Position numbers and translations under genes: made by a program
Part shown: piece after piece, positions 6,021 to 10,280 of the stretch
How positions within the stretch are numbered: position 1 is the first letter of the stretch
Layout of the letters: every line of letters starts with the position of its first letter
NCBI GenBank assembly: GCA_036507695.1
Contig: DATCIR010000125.1
Span: forward strand, 1-10,280
Length of the DNA: 10,280 nucleotides
From: JAKEGK01 sp036507695
GTDB taxonomy: Bacteria; Pseudomonadota; Gammaproteobacteria; SZUA-152
Direction: 5' to 3'
Notes under the pieces: generated by a model
Database searches by the model: none
What the model saw: only the letters and a program-made list of their open reading frames with translations
Told to the model about the DNA's origin: nothing

Positions 6021-6983
6021 CTACTGCGAATGTATAAACGGGTCGGCGCAAATATCCTGAAATGAAGCGCCCGCAAGAAACGCATTGCGTTTTGTGGTAT
6101 TTACCATGTCCGGATTACCGCACAGATAAACACACCATCCTGCAAACTTGCCGATATCATTCATTGCGAGTTCGCTGGCGCGTCCTTCGTAAAACGGCGA
6201 TGTCACCGGTTCGCGGGAAACGCAGGGAAAATAGCGGACATTGCCGTGTGTTTGCGCAAGTTGCACTAAGGTCTCGTGCAGGTATAGATCATGCCGGGTT
6301 TTTACACCGTGATAAATCCGGATTTCCCCTTGGTGTCCTTTGTGTAATGCATCGCGCATGATTCCGGTCAGTGGTGCGAGGCCGGTGCCGGTGCCAATAA
6401 GCGCCATAGGACGTTGCTGGTAACGATCAAGGTAGATGCAATTTCCAACGGCTTCGCTGATGGTAATGCTGGAACCGGTGGCGACTTCATGGTGCAGCCA
6501 TTGACTGATCTGGCCACCGGGTAATAGTTTGATATGAAACTCGAGAAAGTCATCCACGCCGGGTACGCTGGCCAGGGAATAACAACGGCCCAGCGATTGG
6601 TTTTTAAATAGCGTGGTATATTGGCCTGCAAGATACTGATAATTGTCCGGAATGGCGAGGCGCAAACGCAGCACGTTCGCACTTAAGAGTGTTTTGCCGA
6701 TAACATAGGTTTCCTTGCGAAACAGCCGCGTGTCAGGCAGTACAATCTCCATATCCTCTTGCGGGACACAGGCGCAGGGTAGAAAGAAGTTTTGTGAAAC
6801 GAGTGCTTCCTTGAGCCCTTGCTGTGAAACTTCGGTGGGTTTGCCTTTAACCGCACGCATCATACACGTCTGGCATAGCCCGCTGCGGCAGGAATGCGGC
6901 GGGACTATACCATGACGGAGTAAACAATCGAGCACCGATTCATTTAGTTCAGTTTGATAGATTTCTTGATCGTAACGAATCAC
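6021..6983 (-). CDS. 2Fe-2S ferredoxin / FAD / NAD(P) oxidoreductase
   Basis: A 320-residue electron-transfer protein of the phenol hydroxylase P5 / CDP-6-deoxyglucoseen reductase type, moving electrons from NAD(P)H through FAD to a 2Fe-2S cluster. The N-terminal ferredoxin domain has Cys32, Cys37, Cys40 and Cys70 with the plant-type spacing. The FAD domain carries GRCYSLAS (131-138, the RxYS motif at Arg133, Tyr135, Ser136). The nucleotide domain carries IGTGTGLAPL (196-205) and CGNPDMV (288-294). All three modules are complete. The start is a GTG at 6983, the first possible start after an in-frame stop two codons upstream, so the first ferredoxin strand is slightly short. It lies 76 bases downstream of the truncated haemoglobin gene on the same strand with no promoter or terminator seen between, hence probably an operon. 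The likely job is reduction of that globin (inference); a role with an oxygenase encoded elsewhere is the alternative. Confidence 0.88.
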   Translation of the reverse strand: MIRYDQEIYQTELNESVLDCLLRHGIVPPHSCRSGLCQTCMMRAVKGKPTEVSQQGLKEALVSQNFFLPCACVPQEDMEIVLPDTRLFRKETYVIGKTLLSANVLRLRLAIPDNYQYLAGQYTTLFKNQSLGRCYSLASVPGVDDFLEFHIKLLPGGQISQWLHHEVATGSSITISEAVGNCIYLDRYQQRPMALIGTGTGLAPLTGIMRDALHKGHQGEIRIYHGVKTRHDLYLHETLVQLAQTHGNVRYFPCVSREPVTSPFYEGRASELAMNDIGKFAGWCVYLCGNPDMVNTTKRNAFLAGASFQDICADPFIHSQ

Positions 6984-7059
6984 TGCTTATCGTCACTCAA
7001 TTGTATGGTTTATGGTATATGTTGGTTTTTTATTTACGATGTTAAAGTTCATCCTGGAC

Positions 7060-7428
7060 TTAGCGTCCCAGTACATCGTTCCTTACACTTTCGGCAATTG
7101 CCGCTGCTTGCGCGATTAAATCACCGGGTACGTTGAGTTCTTGCAGTGTCGCACCCAGGTTTTCCATTACCGCGTCGAAATGACTGTCGTTAAGTCCGCG
7201 TTTCACAAGGTGAGCGTGACCATCGCGCATGTCTTTGCCGGAATATTTGTTAGGGCCGCCAAACGCGTAAGTCAGGAATGCCTTTTGTTTTGCCGCCTGC
7301 CTGTCCATATCCACGCCTTCAAAAAACTGACTGATACGTTTGTCCGCCAGCACTTTACGATAGAAAATATCAACTGCGGCGTTAACGGCGGCATCGCCGC
7401 CAATTTTTTCATATAAACTTTTACTCAT
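7060..7428 (-). CDS. glbN: Group 1 truncated haemoglobin (GlbN type)
   Basis: A 122-residue 2-on-2 globin, full length and closely resembling cyanobacterial GlbN. Visible landmarks: LYEKIGGDAAV at the start, Tyr23 at B10 (FYRKVLAD), Phe36 in the CD region, Gln44 and Gln48 at E7 and E11, the KAFLTYAFGG block, proximal His71 at F8 (RDGHAHL), then HFDAVMENLGATLQEL. Position E10, a distal His ligand in Synechocystis GlbN, is Lys47 here; the C-terminal His that cross-links haem in that protein is absent. The start is the ATG at 7428, with AGGGG seven bases upstream; in-frame ATGs further up would add non-globin residues and override the operator. Known members bind O2 and NO and act in NO dioxygenation or nitrogen-oxide defence. 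Regulation by an FNR-type protein is likely from the site at 7495-7508. The reductase gene follows. Confidence 0.93.
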   Translation of the reverse strand: MSKSLYEKIGGDAAVNAAVDIFYRKVLADKRISQFFEGVDMDRQAAKQKAFLTYAFGGPNKYSGKDMRDGHAHLVKRGLNDSHFDAVMENLGATLQELNVPGDLIAQAAAIAESVRNDVLGR

Positions 7429-7464
7429 GATGGTTCCCCTCTCTCGTGTTGGTAATGTCATAAC

Positions 7465-7470
7465 GTTATA
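7465..7470 (-). promoter_or_regulatory. -10 box of the globin operon
   Basis: TATAAC on the minus strand, five of six consensus bases. With a start about seven bases downstream, the FNR-type dyad is centred near -42 to -44, where a class II activator overlaps the -35 region; no good -35 box is present. Confidence 0.55.
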
Positions 7471-7494
7471 GTAGAAGACCCAAGGCCTGGCATA

Positions 7495-7508
7495 TTGATA
7501 CCGATCAA
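7495..7508. promoter_or_regulatory. Perfect FNR/Anr/Dnr box upstream of the globin gene
   Basis: TTGAT-ACCG-ATCAA matches the FNR-family consensus TTGATnnnnATCAA at all ten defined bases and extends by one symmetrical pair on each side. Its position relative to the -10 box is that of an activator. FNR (oxygen), Anr and Dnr/Nnr (nitric oxide) share this site, so low oxygen, NO or both could be the signal. Confidence 0.8.
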
Positions 7509-7671
7509 TGAAACCAGTCATCAAGCAGGATTCATCATATTGGGATTAGTATTAACAGAAGCTTAATAGCGGCGCGGATGAGTAGTAAACGAATACGAAA
7601 TAGCGGAATCTTTGTAGAAGGCAGGCCGGCGAATATCGATTTAAGATGTATTTGTAATAAATGTTACCTGA

Positions 7672-8532
7672 TTAATCCGCTTGGTCTTTGGATCGTTCCA
7701 CGGCGCGGGCGGGATCGGTAATCCATTCACTCCAGGATCCGGCGTAAAGTTTTGCGCCTGAGAGACCCAGATAATCCAGAGCCAACAGGCTGTGACACGC
7801 GGTAACACCAGAGCCACACATAAAAACCAGGTTTTCAACAGGTGACTCCCGCAGTAAATTACTGTAATGGGTTTGCAATTGCGCTTTAGGCAGAAACAAA
7901 CCTTTATTGTCGATGTTAGTTTTCCAGGGGATATTTTTTGCGCCGGGTATGTGGCCGGCGATTGTATCGATGGGTTCTTCCAGTCCGAGATAGCGCCGTG
8001 GATCGCGGACATCAACCAGATAAACGTCGGATACTTTCAAGCGTTGCTCCAATGAGCCGGTATCCACGAGCATGCTCAGGTCCGGTTTGCCGGCAAATGC
8101 AACCGGAGCGAATTGCGGAACCTGCGCTGTGGTCGGCATGCTTCGTTGTTTCCATACCGTGAAACCGCCATCCAAGACCGCCACCGATTTATGACCTAAC
8201 CAGCGCAACAGCCACCAGAGCCGCGCCGCGAAACTGCCGGCGGCATCATCGTAAGCGACAACTTGCGTGCTGTTATCAATTCCCCAGGCGCCGAGTTTTC
8301 GTTTGAATTGTTCAACATCGGGCAGGGGATGGCGTCCGGTGGAACTGCTGACCGGTGCCGATAAATCATGTTTAAGATGCGCATACACGGCATTGGGAAT
8401 ATGTTCTATTTGATATTGTGCCAAACCATCATCGGGCGCTATCAGGTTAAACCGGCAATCCACGATGCGCCATGCCGGGTTGGATAGATGCCGTTGCAGT
8501 AAGTCAGCGGAAATAATGGAGCCGTGATTCAT
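7672..8532 (-). CDS. sseA: Rhodanese-type 3-mercaptopyruvate/thiosulfate sulfurtransferase
   Basis: A 286-residue cytoplasmic sulfurtransferase with two tandem rhodanese domains, the normal length for SseA/TST enzymes. The N-terminal domain (about 7-130) is non-catalytic, with VVAYDDAAGSFAARLWWLLR (91-110) where a catalytic loop would be. The C-terminal domain (about 155-280) has VDVRDPRRYLG, GHIPGAKNIPW, and the active-site loop CGSGVTA with nucleophile Cys239. CGSGVT is typical of 3-mercaptopyruvate sulfurtransferases rather than the CRKGVT of classical rhodaneses, so 3-mercaptopyruvate is the likelier sulfur donor. The ATG at 8532 fits the family start (SADLLQRHL follows), but no Shine-Dalgarno is visible and a TAATAT lies six bases upstream, suggesting a leaderless or very short-leader transcript. 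It is on the same strand as the globin operon but about 240 bases upstream of it with the FNR site between, so it is separately controlled. Confidence 0.92.
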   Translation of the reverse strand: MNHGSIISADLLQRHLSNPAWRIVDCRFNLIAPDDGLAQYQIEHIPNAVYAHLKHDLSAPVSSSTGRHPLPDVEQFKRKLGAWGIDNSTQVVAYDDAAGSFAARLWWLLRWLGHKSVAVLDGGFTVWKQRSMPTTAQVPQFAPVAFAGKPDLSMLVDTGSLEQRLKVSDVYLVDVRDPRRYLGLEEPIDTIAGHIPGAKNIPWKTNIDNKGLFLPKAQLQTHYSNLLRESPVENLVFMCGSGVTACHSLLALDYLGLSGAKLYAGSWSEWITDPARAVERSKDQAD

Positions 8533-8538
8533 AAACTT

Positions 8539-8544
8539 ATATTA
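8539..8544 (-). promoter_or_regulatory. Possible -10 box immediately before the sulfurtransferase ATG
   Basis: TAATAT on the minus strand, separated from the ATG by six bases, so transcription would start at or next to the first codon. No recognisable -35 box. Confidence 0.3.
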
Positions 8545-8812
8545 GAACAAATTTCACAACCTATCCTATGTGTGAATAGCCTTGTCACCGAAGAGTCGTC
8601 GCGCCAGCCAAATCAAATCCCCAGTGTGTTCCATGATAGAGTGAATTCGTCTGCTCGTAGGATTTGCCGTAAAAAAATAGACTAGATTTCGCAGCCTGAA
8701 TACATGAAAGCTGGTTCTATTCATTTCTGATAAACGATGTCCATTCAGCTTTTTAATCAGCGATACTGAAATAACAGAAATGTTTTAAACATATTTTGAT
8801 ATAAATAAAATC

Positions 8813-8835
8813 CGCGCTAACAGCTTGTTAGTGCG
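8813..8835 (-). terminator. Orphan hairpin, terminator-like on the minus strand
   Basis: A 10 bp stem (8813-8822 with 8826-8835, one G-T wobble) and a 3-base loop. On the minus strand it is followed by GATTTTATTTAT. No minus-strand gene lies upstream of it in this window, so it would end either an unannotated small RNA or read-through. Confidence 0.4.
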
Positions 8836-9014
8836 TTAGATTAAAGCAAAGTGTGAATATTGCTACCTACGTAAAATATATCTAGGTTCACTTAAGAACT
8901 GATGGTATAGTCAAATCGTGCCTCAATTTTGTATGCGGTTAAGGGCACGAGAAGTTTTATCAACCCGGATGTTGTTTCCGGTTATCTTATGCATTCATGA
9001 CGAGGGGGCGGATC

Positions 9015-9185
9015 ATGAATACCATTCCCGTGAAAGTCGCCGACACACAGCAATCTCCACAAGTGTTTGCGCATAACCAGCAAAAGTATGGCTATACGGT
9101 ATTGATCATCCGGTCAACGGCACATAATGACTGGAATAATGCCATCACCATGAAAGACTTGTACGATAAAGGCTTTTATCAGTAG
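9015..9185 (+). CDS. Unrecognised 56-residue protein
   Basis: A short hypothetical protein with no recognised domain. The start is the ATG at 9015, because GAGGGGG (9002-9008) lies six bases before it; the ATG at 8997 has no ribosome site and would translate through this one. The chain has no signal peptide or membrane segment: a Gln-rich polar first half, a short hydrophobic strand (YTVLIIRST) around residues 32-40, and a mixed charged end (MKDLYDKGFYQ). It is preceded by a long intergenic region and followed by tandem repeats, with no terminator identified. The good ribosome site is the main support. Confidence 0.55.
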   Translation: MNTIPVKVADTQQSPQVFAHNQQKYGYTVLIIRSTAHNDWNNAITMKDLYDKGFYQ

Positions 9186-9501
9186 AAAAAAAATCAGCAG
9201 GAAATTAAGTTAGTACGCCGATGTTTCACAACCCCATCAATGACGAAAAGTCAATGGCGGAAAATCAGTGGCGGAAAATCAGTAGTGGAAAATCCGCTGC
9301 TTACAGGGCGTTAGTCACAGGTTGCCGGGTAAAAACGTGTTCTAAAATACCGCGTGTTGTTGTGGTGTGGTGTGATGTGACATGTTGTGACGCGGTTCAC
9401 GCTAGCGCCGGCGGGTTTGTTGGACAATTAATGGATTTACAGGTAGTCGTGCTGCATCAATTGCGGTTATCGTAATCCATGTGTGTCATGCAAGGGTAGT
9501 A
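9186..9501. other. Intergenic region with tandem repeats and GT-rich tract
   Basis: Contains a 14-base repeat array (9237-9292) and a GT-rich run (about 9353-9389). An open frame (9221-9475) crosses both but reads as repeat-derived and low complexity, without a ribosome site. AAGGG (9492-9496) belongs to the next gene. Confidence 0.5.
9237..9292. repeat. Four tandem copies of a 14-base repeat
   Basis: Copies at 9237, 9251, 9265 and 9279: TCAATGACGAAAAG, TCAATGGCGGAAAA, TCAGTGGCGGAAAA, TCAGTAGTGGAAAA. Neighbouring copies differ by one to three bases, as expected for slippage followed by drift. Confidence 0.75.
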
Positions 9502-10280
9502 ATGAGAATATCATGTAGAAAAGGTGCAACTTCTAGAAAAGGTGTAACTTCGTTTGTACGCTGCGCCTATATCCTATTTGGAATAGTGATCGGCGTCATG
9601 CTCGCGGCTTGTGACGTCAGCAAAGATGATGCTCCCTTGCCTGTTGACGATCCCGGCATCCCCGGTGATGGCGGTAACAATAATAATACCAACCTTGTTG
9701 TTCTGAGCGGAAGTATTTCCATTGCGCCGGGATCCGCCGTTGACAGTGATGTAAACGATCCCAACGCGCCTTATCAAAGCAATGACACTATCGCCCAGGC
9801 GCAAACCATCGGTAATCCCACAACACTGGGTGGTTACGTCAATCTTCCTGGCTTTGGCGGAGCAGGCCGTTCCTTTGAGCCGGGAGACAGTAATGACTTT
9901 TACATAGCGCAGTTGTTCGCAAACCAGTCCGTTACCATCACCGTAGCGGATTTTAACCCCGCTGCTAACCGTGTTGCACTGTTCCTGCTGAACGAAAACG
10001 GCGAGGTAGTGTTGCATACCGATTCGAATAGCCAAACGGATTCCATCGGTGTGAATGCCGACGGCATCTATTACCTGCAAGTCTCCGCGCTGGCCGGCGC
10101 ATCCAGCTATGTATTAACACTGGGATTGTCCGGGCAGCAGCAATCCGTTGCAGATGCCGCCCTGACGGTTGATCAGGCTTTTGTGCCGGGCGAGGTGATT
10201 GTAGAATACAAGCCAGATAGCGGCGCATCCAACCGGCAAATCACCGCTTACGCCAGTCCGGCAGCGGTTGCTCAATCAAT
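9502..10280 (+). CDS. N-terminal part of a PPC-domain lipoprotein, likely S8 protease (partial)
   Basis: The 259 codons present are open to the window edge, so the gene is 3'-truncated. A long lipoprotein signal peptide has a basic n-region, hydrophobic core (22-34) and lipobox LAAC, predicting lipidation at Cys37. Next comes an Asp/Pro/Gly/Asn-rich linker (38-64). Residues about 92-208 are a pre-peptidase C-terminal (PPC) beta domain: SNDTIAQAQTI, then PGDSNDFYIAQL, DGIYYLQVSA and SSYVLTL. After it comes FVPGEVIVEY (227-236), which resembles the start of subtilisin propeptides (I9-like), so a catalytic S8 domain is expected downstream but is not seen. The ATG at 9502 is set by AAGGG five bases upstream. 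The n-region holds a duplicated six-codon unit (CRKGAT, SRKGVT). A surface or periplasmic protease is the best guess; a non-enzymatic PPC lipoprotein is possible. Confidence 0.8.
   Translation, partial: MRISCRKGATSRKGVTSFVRCAYILFGIVIGVMLAACDVSKDDAPLPVDDPGIPGDGGNNNNTNLVVLSGSISIAPGSAVDSDVNDPNAPYQSNDTIAQAQTIGNPTTLGGYVNLPGFGGAGRSFEPGDSNDFYIAQLFANQSVTITVADFNPAANRVALFLLNENGEVVLHTDSNSQTDSIGVNADGIYYLQVSALAGASSYVLTLGLSGQQQSVADAALTVDQAFVPGEVIVEYKPDSGASNRQITAYASPAAVAQS
9514..9549 (+). repeat. In-frame 18-base tandem duplication in the signal peptide
   Basis: The 18-base unit AGAAAAGGTGCAACTTCT recurs as AGAAAAGGTGTAACTTCG, giving residues 5-10 and 11-16 of the lipoprotein as CRKGAT and SRKGVT. The repeat keeps the reading frame and doubles the basic n-region. 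Confidence 0.75.

Larger units (their letters stand above)
8533..9014. other. AT-rich intergenic region between divergent genes
   Basis: The sulfurtransferase (minus) and the 56-residue gene (plus) diverge from here. It holds a 10 bp hairpin (8813-8835) and a 52-codon minus-strand frame (8566-8724, ATG start, no ribosome site) of uncertain status. No further gene is seen. Confidence 0.4.

Noticed and set aside
7429..7524. Upstream in-frame ATGs lengthening the globin to 154 residues
   Set aside because: The extra residues have no globin character and the segment contains the -10 box and FNR-type operator; AGGGG marks the ATG at 7428.
9237..9292. Possible CRISPR array
   Set aside because: The 14-base units abut directly with no spacers, and no cas gene is present.
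9221..9475. 84-codon plus-strand frame
   Set aside because: Composed largely of the 14-base repeats and the GT-rich tract, with no ribosome site.
9574..10080. 168-codon minus-strand frame
   Set aside because: It lies opposite the PPC lipoprotein, whose plus-strand frame has a lipobox, ribosome site and recognisable domain; the antisense protein has none.

Overview
The window (roughly half G+C) looks like chromosomal DNA of a gammaproteobacterium. The grounds are indirect: an FNR-type operator, short strong Shine-Dalgarno sites, a multi-hairpin intergenic repeat of the kind scattered through gammaproteobacterial genomes, and proteins resembling those of Proteobacteria (YkgJ, SseA-type sulfurtransferase, RoxA-like di-haem cytochrome, PPC-domain lipoprotein). 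The genus cannot be told from the sequence alone. There is no phage, plasmid, transposase, rRNA, tRNA or CRISPR signature.

Layout. 1-142: palindrome-rich repeat. 447-1139 (+): lipoprotein with an NTF2-like region and a long coiled coil, followed by a bidirectional terminator shared with a 27-residue membrane peptide gene on the opposite strand (1277-1360), which is easy to overlook. 1666-1926 (+): YkgJ-type cysteine-cluster protein. 2392-4098 (+): secreted di-haem cytochrome c related to RoxA/MauG/CCP. 4249-4434 (-): 61-residue lipoprotein with a long 5' leader. 5225-5608 (-): secreted protein made of three repeats with an exact 35-residue period. 6021-6983 and 7060-7428 (-): a probable operon of a group 1 truncated haemoglobin followed by a 2Fe-2S/FAD/NAD(P) reductase, preceded by a perfect FNR-type palindrome. 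7672-8532 (-): two-domain rhodanese/3-mercaptopyruvate sulfurtransferase. 9015-9185 (+): unrecognised 56-residue protein. 9502 to the window end (+): N-terminal part of a lipoprotein with a PPC domain and a protease-propeptide-like segment, probably the front of a subtilisin-like (S8) protease.

How the genes fit together. The clearest functional unit is globin plus reductase under a low-oxygen or NO-responsive regulator. The reductase would be a natural electron donor to keep the globin haem ferrous, as in NO dioxygenation. The rest is a patchwork of envelope-directed proteins (three lipoproteins, two Sec-exported proteins, one membrane peptide) separated by long AT-rich intergenic regions with short tandem repeats and hairpins. 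No large multi-gene novel system is evident. The most worthwhile leads are the globin operon (Lys at helix E10, FNR box), the 35-residue repeat protein and the 27-residue peptide.
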